Source of the DNA: CALJXB01 sp965225935
GTDB taxonomy: Bacteria > Pseudomonadota > Alphaproteobacteria > Kiloniellales > JAKSDN01
Assembly: GCA_965225935.1 (NCBI GenBank)
Contig: CBDDCC010000013.1
Location: 310,001-374,000, forward strand
Reading direction: 5' to 3'
DNA: 64,000 bases
How positions within the stretch are numbered: the first letter of the stretch is position 1; every line of letters begins with the position of its first letter. Shown here piece by piece: positions 41,240 to 53,171 of this stretch. The notes under the pieces are model-generated. The model was not told the origin of the DNA, did no database searches, and saw only the letters and a program-made list of their open reading frames with translations. The translations under genes were made by a program, and so were the position numbers.

Positions 41240-41297
41240 GAAATTGCGGACCGGGGGCCATTGGCAAGGCCCCGGCGACTACCTACATTTCCCGACC

Positions 41298-42170
41298 ATG
41301 GACGCCTACACCCTGCTCGGCCGCCTGCCGATCAAGCGTTTTCGCGAGCCGCCGCCGGTGGTCGCCGTGCTGCGCCTGACCGGCGTCATCAGCGGCTTCG
41401 GCCGGATGCGCCGGGGGCTCAACCTGGCCGCCCAGGCGCCGCTCATCCAGCGCGCCTTCAAGCTGCCGCGGCTCTCGGCCGTGGCGCTCGCCGTCAACTC
41501 GCCGGGCGGCTCGCCGGTGCAATCGGCGCTCATCGCCCGCCGCATCCGGGCGCTCTCGGAGGAGAAGGAGGTGCCGGTCGTCGCCTTCGCCGAGGACGTG
41601 GCGGCCTCGGGCGGCTACTGGCTCGCCTGCGCGGCCGACGAGATCTACGCCGACGAAAGCTCCATCGTCGGCTCCATCGGGGTGATCTCCGCCGGCTTCG
41701 GCTTTCCCGAGCTTCTGAAGCGCTACGGCATCGAGCGCCGGGTGTATACCTCGGGCGAGCGCAAGTCCATGCTCGATCCCTTCCGCGCGGAGATGCCCGA
41801 GGACGTGGAGCGCCTCAAGGCGATCCAGGGCGAGATCCACTCCGGCTTCCGCGATTACGTGAAGGCGCGCCGGGGCGGGCGCCTCAAGGCCGAGGAGGCG
41901 GAGCTCTTCAGCGGCGAGTTCTGGACCGGCCGGCGGGCGCTGGAGCTGGGCCTGGTGGACGGCCTGGGCGACCTGCGCCAGGTCATGCGCGCGCGCTTCG
42001 GCGAGAAGGTGCGCCTCAGGGTGATCGAGGCGCCGCGCCGGCTGTTCCGGCTGCCGTTCGGGTCCGGAGGTTCGGTCCCCGATCTGGCGGGTCCCGACCT
42101 CGCCGGCGGCGCGGCCGCGCTGGTGGACGCGGTGGAGGAACGGGCCTTCTGGGCCCGCTACGGCCTGTGA
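41298..42170 (+). CDS. S49 family serine peptidase (SppA/SohB-like)
   Basis: 290 residues. The Ser/Lys dyad is visible: S104 in FAEDVAASGGYWLAC and K156 in TSGERKSMLDPF. AVNSPGGSPVQSALI is the family oxyanion-hole motif. It is a short, single-domain form without a clear N-terminal membrane helix, so it may be cytoplasmic or loosely membrane-associated. S49 enzymes degrade signal peptides and membrane-protein fragments. It lies 58 bp after the methyltransferase gene and probably belongs to the same transcription unit. Confidence 0.9.
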   Translation: MDAYTLLGRLPIKRFREPPPVVAVLRLTGVISGFGRMRRGLNLAAQAPLIQRAFKLPRLSAVALAVNSPGGSPVQSALIARRIRALSEEKEVPVVAFAEDVAASGGYWLACAADEIYADESSIVGSIGVISAGFGFPELLKRYGIERRVYTSGERKSMLDPFRAEMPEDVERLKAIQGEIHSGFRDYVKARRGGRLKAEEAELFSGEFWTGRRALELGLVDGLGDLRQVMRARFGEKVRLRVIEAPRRLFRLPFGSGGSVPDLAGPDLAGGAAALVDAVEERAFWARYGL

Positions 42171-42245
42171 AACTGGCCGCGAACCGGGGGAGCGCACCCG
42201 CCGGGGCCGCTTGACCGCCTGCCGCCGCCCTCCTAGAACGAAGGC

Positions 42246-42554
42246 ATGCTGGGATTTTCCATTCAGAAACTGATGGTGCTGGCCGCCATCATCGGCGCGG
42301 TCTGGTACGCCTTCAAGTTCGTCGGCCGGCTGCAGGAGACCCGCGACGCACAGCGCAAGGCGGGTGCCGCGGCGGCAAAGCGTTCCGGCGGCCTGGGCGA
42401 CACCATCCGCGACTGGATGGCGCGCCAGAAAGGCGGCGGCGCGGCCGAGGCCAGCCAGGGCCAGGCCGAGGACATGGTGCCCTGCCCCAAGTGCGGCGCC
42501 TACGTGGCCGCCCGTGGCGCCACCTCCTGCGGGCGCAGCGACTGCCCCTACTGA
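42246..42554 (+). CDS. membrane-anchored small zinc-ribbon protein
   Basis: 102 residues. Residues about 6-24 form one membrane helix (IQKLMVLAAIIGAVWYAFKF). A flexible Ala/Gly/Gln-rich middle follows, and the C-terminus is a zinc-ribbon-like motif with C80, C83, C95 and C100 (CPKCGAYV, CGRSDCPY). Similar proteins are found after SppA-like peptidases in alphaproteobacteria; function unknown. Same strand as the peptidase gene, 75 bp downstream. Confidence 0.78.
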   Translation: MLGFSIQKLMVLAAIIGAVWYAFKFVGRLQETRDAQRKAGAAAAKRSGGLGDTIRDWMARQKGGGAAEASQGQAEDMVPCPKCGAYVAARGATSCGRSDCPY

Positions 42555-42676
42555 GCAGCTTCCCCGCCAGACAACGCGGACCTCGACAGGGGGTGCCGTA
42601 AGGGGCAATGTGACGGCAACGCGACTCGCGCGCGCCGCTCCCTTCGACCGCCGTTCCCGCCCAGCGCCCGCCTTCC

Positions 42677-43489
42677 ATGACCGACAGCAGCAACGGCACC
42701 AACGGCACCGAGAGTCCGGCCTTCAAGGTCCGCGTCTCCGGGCTCAACATGAGCTTCGGCGACAACCACGTGCTGTTCGACATCGACTTCGACCTGCCGG
42801 CCGGCAAGAAGTCGGTGCTGATCGGGCCGGCGGCCGCGGGCAAGTCGGTGCTGATGAAGTGCATGGTGGGCCTCTATCGGCCCGAAAGCGGCACGATCCT
42901 GGTGGACGGCGAGGACATGACCCAGCTGCGCGGCCGCGATCGGTCCGAGCTGGTGGAGAGCTTCGGCATGCTGTTCCAGCAGGGCGGCCTTTTCGACAGC
43001 CTGCCGGTCTGGGAGAACATCTGCTTCAAGCTGATCAACCGCCAGGGCCTTGGCCGCAAGGAGGCGCGGGACCTCGCCGTCGAGAAGCTGGCCATGGTCA
43101 ACCTGACGCCCGATACCGCCGATCTCTATCCGGTCGACCTCTCGGGCGGCATGCAGAAGCGCGTCGGCATCGCCCGGGCGATCGCCGGCAACCCGCAGCT
43201 GCTGCTGCTGGACGAGCCCACGGCCGGGCTCGACCCCATCACCACCAACACCATCAATGCCATGATCCGCAATGCCGTGGACCAGCTGGGCGCCACCGCC
43301 TTCTGCATCACCAGCGACATGGATTCGGCGCGCCACCGTTACGACCATCTCTTCATGATCAACGAGGGCCGCCTGATCTGGTCCGGCCCCAACAGCGAGA
43401 TCGACGGCGCCGACAACGCCTACCTGCAGCAGATGATCAATGGCTGCGCCGAGGGGCCGATCAAGATGCGCGTGCATGCCCGGCCGTGA
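42677..43489 (+). CDS. MlaF-like ABC transporter ATP-binding protein
   Basis: 270 residues. Walker A GPAAAGKSV (50-58), Q-loop FGMLFQQGGLFDSLPVWENI (typical of MlaF), signature LSGGMQKRVGIARAI, Walker B LLLLDEPTAGLDP, and ITSDMDSARH with Ser-Asp where most MlaF proteins have a switch His (T-H-D), a possible difference in the catalytic site. MlaF powers phospholipid movement between outer and inner membrane with MlaE and MlaD. No permease or MCE gene is adjacent here, so partners must be encoded elsewhere. Confidence 0.85.
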   Translation: MTDSSNGTNGTESPAFKVRVSGLNMSFGDNHVLFDIDFDLPAGKKSVLIGPAAAGKSVLMKCMVGLYRPESGTILVDGEDMTQLRGRDRSELVESFGMLFQQGGLFDSLPVWENICFKLINRQGLGRKEARDLAVEKLAMVNLTPDTADLYPVDLSGGMQKRVGIARAIAGNPQLLLLDEPTAGLDPITTNTINAMIRNAVDQLGATAFCITSDMDSARHRYDHLFMINEGRLIWSGPNSEIDGADNAYLQQMINGCAEGPIKMRVHARP

Positions 43490-43691
43490 GATCCTGCCGC
43501 GCCGCCGCAAAGGGGCCGAAGGGGTCGGGGCCGCTTGATTCGGCCTAGGACGGGGGATAAGGTCGGCCCGTTCATTGCAGTGCAACATAGACCGGACGGC
43601 CCATGCCTCCGCCCGCATCCGTCGCCGTCGACGGCTTCCGTCGTCTCTCCCGGACCCGAGCGCAGTCCGCCTTGTCAGGCCGGGGGCGGCC

Positions 43692-44612
43692 ATGAGCCGT
43701 CCCGCCAAGCGCGCCGATCCGGAGACCGCGTTCCAGAACCTGATCCTCAAGCTTCAGGCCTACTGGTCGGATCGGGGCTGCGTGATCTTGCAGCCCTACG
43801 ACCTGGAGATGGGTGCCGGCACCTTTCACCCCGCCACCACCTTGCGGGCGCTCGGCCCCGAGACCTGGAACTGCGCCTACGTGCAGCCCTCGCGCCGGCC
43901 GACGGACGGGCGCTACGGCGAGAACCCCAACCGGCTGCAGCACTACTACCAGTTCCAGGTGCTGATGAAGCCCTCGCCGCCGAACAGCCAGGAGCTCTAC
44001 CTGGGCTCGCTCGAAGCCATCGGCATCGACCCGCTCGCCCACGACATCCGCTTCGTCGAGGACGACTGGGAAAGCCCGACCCTCGGCGCCTGGGGGCTCG
44101 GCTGGGAGGTCTGGTGCGACGGCATGGAGGTGACCCAGTACACCTACTTCCAGCAGGTGGGCGGAATCGACTGCGATCCTGTCTCCATGGAGCTGACCTA
44201 CGGGCTTGAGCGTCTGGCGATGTACGTCCAGGGCGTCGAGAGCATCTACGATCTGGACTGGGACGGGGTGCCGGCCGAGCAGGGCGGCAAGTCCTACGGC
44301 GATGTCTTCCTGCAGGCCGAGCGGGAGTTCTCCGCCTTCAACTTCGAGCACGCCGCGACCGAGATCCTGTTTCGCCACTTCGAGGACGCCGAGGCCGAGT
44401 GCGCGAACCTGCTGGGCCACGGCCTCTCGCTGCCGGCCTACGACCAGTGCATGAAGGCGAGCCACCTCTTCAATTTGCTCGATGCCCGGGGCGTCATCTC
44501 GGTGACCGAGCGCCAAGCCTACATCGGCCGGGTGCGAGAGCTGGCCAAGGGCTGTTGCGAGGCCTGGGTGGCAAGCCGCAGCGCCGGCCTCGCCGCCGCG
44601 GCGGAGGCCTGA
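43692..44612 (+). CDS. glyQ: glycyl-tRNA synthetase alpha subunit
   Basis: 306 residues, the normal length. FQNLILKLQAYWSDRGCVIL, QPYDLEMGAGTFHPATTLRA, PNRLQHYYQFQVLMKPSP and SMELTYGLERLAMYVQGVES are near-invariant GlyQ segments. The alpha subunit carries the class II catalytic core and forms an alpha2beta2 enzyme with GlyS. Start at the ATG at 43692. glyS follows after 4 bp. Confidence 0.97.
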   Translation: MSRPAKRADPETAFQNLILKLQAYWSDRGCVILQPYDLEMGAGTFHPATTLRALGPETWNCAYVQPSRRPTDGRYGENPNRLQHYYQFQVLMKPSPPNSQELYLGSLEAIGIDPLAHDIRFVEDDWESPTLGAWGLGWEVWCDGMEVTQYTYFQQVGGIDCDPVSMELTYGLERLAMYVQGVESIYDLDWDGVPAEQGGKSYGDVFLQAEREFSAFNFEHAATEILFRHFEDAEAECANLLGHGLSLPAYDQCMKASHLFNLLDARGVISVTERQAYIGRVRELAKGCCEAWVASRSAGLAAAAEA

Positions 44613-44616
44613 GGCC

Positions 44617-46782
44617 GTGCCCGAACTGCTGCTCGAGCTGCTGTCGGAAGAGATCCCGGCCCGCATGCAGGCCCGCGCCGCCGAAGACCTGAAGCGTCTG
44701 GTCTGCGGCGGCCTGAAGGAGGCCGGGTTGGCGTTCGCGGAGGCACGGGCCTACGTGACGCCGCGCCGCCTCGCTCTGGTGGTGGACGGTGTTCCGAGCC
44801 AGACGAGCGTCGATACCATTGTGCGGAATGGTCCGCGAGTGGGATCGCCCGATCAAGCTATCCAAGGTTTTCTACGATCTGTGCAAAGGCCAAGTGTGGC
44901 TCATGAGGACATCAAAGTCCGCAAGACAAAAAAGGGCGAAATCTATGTATTTGAGGTGCTAGCCGCTGCAAAGCCTACATTGAGGGAATTGGACCCACTA
45001 CTGATCGATGCCCTGGATCATTTGGTTTGGCCGAAGTCGATGCGATGGGCGTACAACGAGATTCGATGGGTCCGACCATTGCAAAACATTCTTGCTGTGT
45101 TCGATGGCCAAACAATTGCACTGGACTATGATCTCGTTCGAGGCCAAGCCTTCAGAGAAATTCCCTCGGTCGAAGAGTGGTCGGAGGACACTGGGCCCAA
45201 GGCCGCAAGAGCATTTGCAGGTATTCCAAGGTTGGTGGCAGGAAACTCGACCTCCGGTCACCGCTTCCTGGCTCCCGATCCCATCACCGTCAAGGACTTT
45301 GCCGACTACGAGACGAAGCTGCGCGACGCCTTCGTCGTCCTCGACCGGGAGGAGCGCAAGGCGATCATCGCCGAAGGGGCGGCGAAGCTCGCCAAGGCCG
45401 AGAAGCTGGCCCTGAAGGACGATCCCGGCCTGCTCGACGAGGTGGCAGGGCTGGTGGAGTGGCCGGTGGTGCTCATGGGCACTATCGACGAGGCCTTCAT
45501 GGATCTGCCGCCGGAGGTGCTGACCACCTCCATGCGCAATCACCAGAAGTACTTCGCCTGCCTCGACAAGACGGGCGCCCTGGCCAACCGTTTCGTCGTG
45601 GTGGCCGGCACCGAGACCGAGGACGGCGGCGCCCAGGTGGTGGCCGGCAACGAGCGGGTGCTGCGGGCGCGCCTGGCCGACGCCCGCTTCTTCTGGGACC
45701 AGGACCGCAAGCGGAGCCTCGCCTCGCGGGCGCCGGAGCTGGCCAGCATGGTGTTCCACGCCAAGCTGGGCAGCCTCGACGACAAGGCGGACCGGCTGCA
45801 GGCGCTGGCCGCCGAGCTGGTGCCCTTCGTGCCGGGGGCGGACGTGGACCGGGTGTGCTTGGCCGCCCGCCTCGCCAAGGCCGACCTCACCTCGGGCATG
45901 GTGGGCGAGTTCCCCGAGCTGCAGGGCGTCATGGGCCGCTACTACGCCTTGGCCGACGGCGAGCACGCGGAGGTGGCCGAGGCCATCGCCGACCACTACG
46001 CGCCGCTCGGACCGAACGACCGCTGCCCCGACGCGCCGGTCTCGGTCGCCGTGGCGCTGGCCGACAAGCTCGACACCCTGGTCGGCTTCTGGGCGATCGG
46101 CGAGACGCCGACCGGCTCCAAGGACCCCTACGCGCTGCGCCGCGCGGCGCTCGGCGTGATCCGGCTGATTCTGGAGAACGGCCTGCGGCTGCCGCTGGGC
46201 GGCGCCATCGAGACGGCCCGCGGGCTCTACCGCGGCCTAGAGGGCCCGCCGGTGATCGAGCCCTTGCTGGCCTTTTTCGCCGACCGGCTCAAGGTGGCCC
46301 TGAAGGACAAGGGCGTGCGACATGACCTGATCACGGCGGTCTTCGAGCTGGGCGGCGAGGACGACCTGGTGCGCCTCCTGGCGCGGGTCGGGGCGCTCGG
46401 GGACTTCCTTGAGACGGAAGATGGTAAAAATCTGTTAACTGCTTATAAACGCGCGGAGAATATCGTCCGCATCGAAGAAAAGCGTGACAAGGCCTCATAC
46501 CGGGAAGATCTGAGCCCGGACCTCTTGACCGACCCCGTGGAGAAGAAGTTGGCCGAGCATCTGTTCGAGGCGACCAGCGGCGCCAACGAGGCGATCACCC
46601 TGGAGGACTTCACCCTCGCCATGGCGGAGATGGCCAAGCTGCGCCGGCCGATCGACGAGTTCTTCGACCAGGTGCTGGTCAACGCCGAGGACGAGGCGCT
46701 CCGCGCCAACCGGCTGCGCCTGCTCTCGGCCATCGGCGACACCCTCGGTCAGGTAGCCGACTTCTCGCGGATCGAAGGGTGA
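44617..46782 (+). CDS. glyS: glycyl-tRNA synthetase beta subunit
   Basis: 721 residues from a GTG start. N-terminal PELLLELLSEEIPARMQARA, central GPRVGSPDQAIQGFLRS, WPKSMRW and RWVRPLQ, and the DALR anticodon-binding region near the end (LLTAYKRAENIVRIEEK) are all GlyS. The frame is intact. Codons about 58-216 (44790-45265) use many A/T-ending and rare codons, unlike the very GC-rich rest of the gene, yet still encode normal GlyS motifs. This indicates that the tract came from another source by recombination. A shorter AT-richer patch occurs near 46420-46500. Confidence 0.95.
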   Translation: MPELLLELLSEEIPARMQARAAEDLKRLVCGGLKEAGLAFAEARAYVTPRRLALVVDGVPSQTSVDTIVRNGPRVGSPDQAIQGFLRSVQRPSVAHEDIKVRKTKKGEIYVFEVLAAAKPTLRELDPLLIDALDHLVWPKSMRWAYNEIRWVRPLQNILAVFDGQTIALDYDLVRGQAFREIPSVEEWSEDTGPKAARAFAGIPRLVAGNSTSGHRFLAPDPITVKDFADYETKLRDAFVVLDREERKAIIAEGAAKLAKAEKLALKDDPGLLDEVAGLVEWPVVLMGTIDEAFMDLPPEVLTTSMRNHQKYFACLDKTGALANRFVVVAGTETEDGGAQVVAGNERVLRARLADARFFWDQDRKRSLASRAPELASMVFHAKLGSLDDKADRLQALAAELVPFVPGADVDRVCLAARLAKADLTSGMVGEFPELQGVMGRYYALADGEHAEVAEAIADHYAPLGPNDRCPDAPVSVAVALADKLDTLVGFWAIGETPTGSKDPYALRRAALGVIRLILENGLRLPLGGAIETARGLYRGLEGPPVIEPLLAFFADRLKVALKDKGVRHDLITAVFELGGEDDLVRLLARVGALGDFLETEDGKNLLTAYKRAENIVRIEEKRDKASYREDLSPDLLTDPVEKKLAEHLFEATSGANEAITLEDFTLAMAEMAKLRRPIDEFFDQVLVNAEDEALRANRLRLLSAIGDTLGQVADFSRIEG

Positions 46783-46843
46783 GGCGACGTCGATGGGGCA
46801 CGTGTCGGGCGATTCGAGAGAGGCATCCGGAGAGACTCGAGAC

Positions 46844-49507
<2,664 letters not shown>

Positions 49508-49550
49508 GGCCGCCCGCCGGCCCCGAGGCCTGATCGGGCCCCAACTGGAC

Positions 49551-49808
49551 CTACTGGATCCCGAGGATCTCCATGGCTTCCGCCAGGGTGTCCACCGACT
49601 CCTGGTGATTGCCGGCGTTGTGCTGCTCCTCGCCCTGCTGGCGCAGCTCCGTGACCTTGGCCTTGTCCTCCTCGCTGATGTCCGGATTGGCGGCCATGGC
49701 GGCGTCGATCTTGGCCATGTCGGCGGGGCAGTGGAACGCGAAGGCCTGGGTGGCCGAGCCGGCGAGGACAGTGACGAGCGCCGCGGCGCCAAGTGTTCTC
49801 AGAAGCAT
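49551..49808 (-). CDS. small secreted protein, function unknown
   Basis: 85 residues. The N-terminus LGAAALVTVLAGSATQAFAF is a signal peptide, cleaved around AFA. The mature part is a short helical hairpin (DMAKIDAAMAANPDISEEDK, KVTELRQQGEEQHNAGNHQE, SVDTLAEAMEIL), with one Cys right after the signal (FHCPADM). Similar short proteins are common in alphaproteobacteria without known role. It is convergent with ppdK (43 bp). Confidence 0.75.
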   Translation of the reverse strand: MLLRTLGAAALVTVLAGSATQAFAFHCPADMAKIDAAMAANPDISEEDKAKVTELRQQGEEQHNAGNHQESVDTLAEAMEILGIQ

Positions 49809-49974
49809 GTCATACCTCCCAGATGGACGGTCCGCCCGGCATCTGCACGCCTAGGGCGGGCCCATGTCGCACGAACGGACGGCGCAGCTTAGCAAGCGCC
49901 GGGAGGCCGGGCGAGGGGCCTGACCCGCCAAATCCTGCTTGACCTGACTCCGCGGCTCTGGCACCAGCGCCGGC

Positions 49975-50772
49975 ATGGACCTGCTCGGCGGCGCTTTCTC
50001 CCACATCGACTGGACGATCTTCGCTTATGCGTCCCTGGTCGTGCTGTTCGCCTCCTTCGTGCGCGGCTTCAGCGGCTTCGCCGGCCCCATGATCATGGTT
50101 CCGGCCTTTTCCCTGGTGCTGCCGCCGATCCAGGTGGTGCCAATCGTGCTACTGCTGGAGATGGTGACGGCGGCGGTGCTGGTGCCGCGGATCTGGCGGG
50201 TCGCCGATTGGCCGACCCTGCGCTGGATCATGCCGGCGGCGCTGATCGGCGCGCCCTTCGGGATCCTGCTGCTGACGCTAGTGCCGGGGCCGGTGATGGC
50301 GCTCGCCATCGCGCTGGTGGTGCTGGTCTTCGCGACCCTCTTCTGGCGCGGCTTCGCGCTGCCGGCCATGCCGGGGCGCGGCGTGGCGCTGGGCGCCGGC
50401 GCCATGTCGGGCGCCCTCAACAGCGCCATCGCCATACCGGGGCCGCCGGTGATCCTGTTCTATTTCGCCTCGCCCGCCGAGCCCGCGGTCAGCCGCGCCT
50501 CGATCATCGCCCATCTGGCCGTGGTCGACGTCATCGCCATCGCGCTCGCCGCCTGGCACGGCCTGCTGGTGCCGGAGGTGATCGCCTGGGTGCTGCTGCT
50601 GGTGCCGGCCCAGGCTATCGGCGTGCTGCTGGGCAACCGGCGTTTCCTCGCCACCAGCGAAGAGCTGTTCAAGCGCGCGGTGCTGATCCTGATCATGCTG
50701 ATCGGCGTGACCGGCCTGGCGAAGTCCCTGGTGCAGCTCCGGAGCGTCGGTCTCGCCCTGATCGGCAGTTGA
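49975..50772 (+). CDS. TauE/SafE family sulfite or sulfoacetate exporter
   Basis: 265 residues, about eight predicted membrane helices. The family repeat motif occurs twice: FVRGFSGFAGPMIMVPAFSL (residues about 28-47) and the later GALNSAIAIPGPPVILFYFA. The family exports sulfite, sulfoacetate or related anions. No sulfonate genes are adjacent, so the substrate is open. Confidence 0.87.
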   Translation: MDLLGGAFSHIDWTIFAYASLVVLFASFVRGFSGFAGPMIMVPAFSLVLPPIQVVPIVLLLEMVTAAVLVPRIWRVADWPTLRWIMPAALIGAPFGILLLTLVPGPVMALAIALVVLVFATLFWRGFALPAMPGRGVALGAGAMSGALNSAIAIPGPPVILFYFASPAEPAVSRASIIAHLAVVDVIAIALAAWHGLLVPEVIAWVLLLVPAQAIGVLLGNRRFLATSEELFKRAVLILIMLIGVTGLAKSLVQLRSVGLALIGS

Positions 50773-50783
50773 GGCCCCGGGCC

Positions 50784-51692
50784 TCAGAACCGTGCCCAGT
50801 CCGGCTTCGTGACCGTCAGGCGGGCCCCGCCCGCGGTCAGCGGCGGCTGGCCCTCCTCCAGGTACTCCAGGCGCAGGAGCGCCAGTCCGTGGCCGTTGGC
50901 CGTGGAGCGCAGCACGCCTGCCTCCCGCTCCGCGCAGAGGACCGGCGTGCCGGGCGCGGGGGCAGGTCCCTCGAACGCGACCGGCAGCAGGCGCTTCTTG
51001 GTGAGACCCCGGTACTTGGTGCGGGCGGTCAGCTCTTGGCCCATGTAGCAGCCCTTGTCCCAGTCGAGGCCGTTCAGCTCCTCGAAGCCCGATTCCAGCA
51101 GCAGCGACTTCTCCACCTCCAGATCCCGGCTGCCGTCCGGCACGCCGAGGGAAAGGCGCAGGCCGTCGTAGTCCTCGCGCGCGGCGGCCGCGAAGCCCTC
51201 GGGCGGGGCGGCCTCGGCCGCCGCCCGGGGCAGGATCGCGCGCGCGCCGAGGGCCGAGAGGCGCGGGTCCGCGAAAGCCGTTCCTTCGGCGTAGTCGATT
51301 GCTTGCCCGGCCTCGCCCGGATCCAGTCCGAGCCGGTCGAGGGCGCCCGCGCCGAACAGGGCGGCGACCGCCAGATCGCCGCTCCGGTCGCTCAGCTCCA
51401 CCTTGGCCCGCAGCTTGTAGATCTTGAGGCGGCGCAGCAGGTCGTCGCGCCGCTCCGCCTCGCAGTCGAGCCAGAAGAGCGTTTCCGCCTCCGCCGCCGC
51501 GGGCCGCGCCACCAGGAAGAACTCGTGCAGGAACTTGCCCTGGGGCGTCAAAAAGGCGGTCCAGACGGCCCGCTCGGTTGACACCCGGTTCACGTCGTTC
51601 GATACGATGCCCTGCAGGAAGCTCCGGACGTCTGGTCCCGAGAGCTCGAGCACGCCACGGTTGGGCAGGATCGCGAAGGACGGCTGGTTCAT
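50784..51692 (-). CDS. ygfZ: YgfZ-type folate-binding protein (Fe-S cluster maintenance)
   Basis: 302 residues. The near-invariant motif KGCYMGQE appears as DWDKGCYMGQELTARTKYRG, with the functional Cys. The N-terminus LPNRGVLELSGPDVRSFLQG, then IVSNDVNRV, is the aminomethyltransferase-like folate-binding start. YgfZ helps build or repair certain Fe-S enzymes with tetrahydrofolate. It is convergent with the TauE gene (11 bp) and divergent from dihydroorotase. Confidence 0.9.
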   Translation of the reverse strand: MNQPSFAILPNRGVLELSGPDVRSFLQGIVSNDVNRVSTERAVWTAFLTPQGKFLHEFFLVARPAAAEAETLFWLDCEAERRDDLLRRLKIYKLRAKVELSDRSGDLAVAALFGAGALDRLGLDPGEAGQAIDYAEGTAFADPRLSALGARAILPRAAAEAAPPEGFAAAAREDYDGLRLSLGVPDGSRDLEVEKSLLLESGFEELNGLDWDKGCYMGQELTARTKYRGLTKKRLLPVAFEGPAPAPGTPVLCAEREAGVLRSTANGHGLALLRLEYLEEGQPPLTAGGARLTVTKPDWARF

Positions 51693-51801
51693 GGTCGTTC
51701 CGTTTCGGGCCGAAAACGCCCGTGCCTAAAGGTGGCGGGAGAGAGGATGCGTTGCAAGAGGGCGGCGCAAGCGCACCAGGGAATTTGGGAGGAGGCCTGC
51801 G

Positions 51802-53166
51802 ATGACCACGGCCGGCAAGACAGCTTACGACCTGATCGTCGGCGGCGGAACGCTGCTGACGCCCGGCGGCCCGGTCGAGGCCGATCTCGCGGTGAAGGGC
51901 GGGCGGATCGTGGCGATCGGTGCTCTCTCGGGCGACGACGCGGCCGAGCGCCTCGACGCCAAGGGGCTCCACGTGCTGCCCGGGGTGATCGACACCCAGG
52001 TGCACTTCCGCGAACCGGGCAACGAGCACAAGGAGGACCTGGAAAGCGGCACCCGGGCGGCGGCGCTGGGCGGCGTCACGGCGGTCTTCGAGATGCCCAA
52101 CACCAAGCCCAGCACCACCAACGCCGAGGCCCTGAACGACAAGCTCGAGCGCGCCCGCGGCCGGGCCTGGACCGACCACGCCTTCTTCGTCGGCGCCGCG
52201 GCGGAGAACGTGGAGGCTTTGGCGGAGCTCGAATGCCTGCCCGGCTGCTGCGGGGTGAAGATCTTCATGGGCTCCTCCACCGGCAACCTGCTGGTGGACG
52301 ACGACGAGACCCTGCTTCAGGTGCTGCAAGCCGGGCGCCGTCGCTGCGCGGTCCACTCGGAGGACGAGGAGCGGCTGCGCGAGCGTCTCGCCCTGGTGCG
52401 CGGCGGCGCCAACGTCGACCAGCATCCGGTCTGGCGCGACGCCGAGACGGCCTTCAAGGCGACCACGCGGCTCTTGGGCCTCGCCCGCCGGGCCGGCCGG
52501 CCGGTCCACGTGCTGCACATCACCACCGCCGAGGAGATGGCGCTCCTCGGCCGCAACAAGGACATCGCGACCGTCGAGGTGACGCCCCAGCACCTGACCC
52601 TGGCCGCGCCGGACTGCTACGAACGCTTCGGCACCCTCGCTCAGATGAACCCGCCGATTCGCGGCGAGGAGCACCGGGCCGGCCTCTGGCGCGCGGTGGC
52701 CGAGGGGGTGGTCGACGTGGTGGGCTCTGACCACTCCCCCCACAGCCGGGAGGAGAAGGACGGCGACTATCCGGCGACGCCCTCGGGCATGCCTGGCGTG
52801 CAGACGCTGCTGCCGCTCCTGCTCGACCACATGAACGCGGGGCGCCTGAGCCTCGCCCGGGTGGTGGACCTGACCAGCGCCGGGGCCCAGCGCATCTACG
52901 GCATCGCCGGCAAGGGGCGCATTGCGGTCGGTTACGACGGCGATCTCACTCTGGTGGACCTCAGGGCGCGGCGGGAGATCACCGGCGACTGGCTCGCCTC
53001 CAAGTGCGGCTGGTCGCCCTTCGAGGGCCGGACGGTCACCGGCTGGCCCATGGCGACCGTGATCCGTGGCCGGGTGGTGATGCGCGACGGAGAGCTGCAG
53101 GGCCCGCCCGCCGGCCGGCCGGTGCGATTCATCGACACCCTCGAACCGGAGGCGGCCGGGAGCTGA
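51802..53166 (+). CDS. pyrC: dihydroorotase
   Basis: 454 residues. Metal-site motifs: DTQVHFREPGNEHKEDLESG (H-x-x-R in place of the common H-x-H-x-R), the Lys in GVKIFMGSSTGNLLV, VHSEDEERL, LHITTAEEM, and VVGSDHSPHSREEK with the catalytic Asp. The HFREPG and GSDHSPH motifs are those of class I dihydroorotases and allantoinase-like relatives. It closes carbamoyl-aspartate to dihydroorotate in pyrimidine synthesis. A related amidohydrolase function cannot be fully excluded because no other pyr gene is adjacent. Confidence 0.85.
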   Translation: MTTAGKTAYDLIVGGGTLLTPGGPVEADLAVKGGRIVAIGALSGDDAAERLDAKGLHVLPGVIDTQVHFREPGNEHKEDLESGTRAAALGGVTAVFEMPNTKPSTTNAEALNDKLERARGRAWTDHAFFVGAAAENVEALAELECLPGCCGVKIFMGSSTGNLLVDDDETLLQVLQAGRRRCAVHSEDEERLRERLALVRGGANVDQHPVWRDAETAFKATTRLLGLARRAGRPVHVLHITTAEEMALLGRNKDIATVEVTPQHLTLAAPDCYERFGTLAQMNPPIRGEEHRAGLWRAVAEGVVDVVGSDHSPHSREEKDGDYPATPSGMPGVQTLLPLLLDHMNAGRLSLARVVDLTSAGAQRIYGIAGKGRIAVGYDGDLTLVDLRARREITGDWLASKCGWSPFEGRTVTGWPMATVIRGRVVMRDGELQGPPAGRPVRFIDTLEPEAAGS

Positions 53167-53171
53167 GGCTC

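Noticed and set aside
50278..52830. An 850-codon minus-strand frame across the TauE, YgfZ and dihydroorotase genes
   Set aside because: It crosses three well-supported genes and has no recognisable domain.
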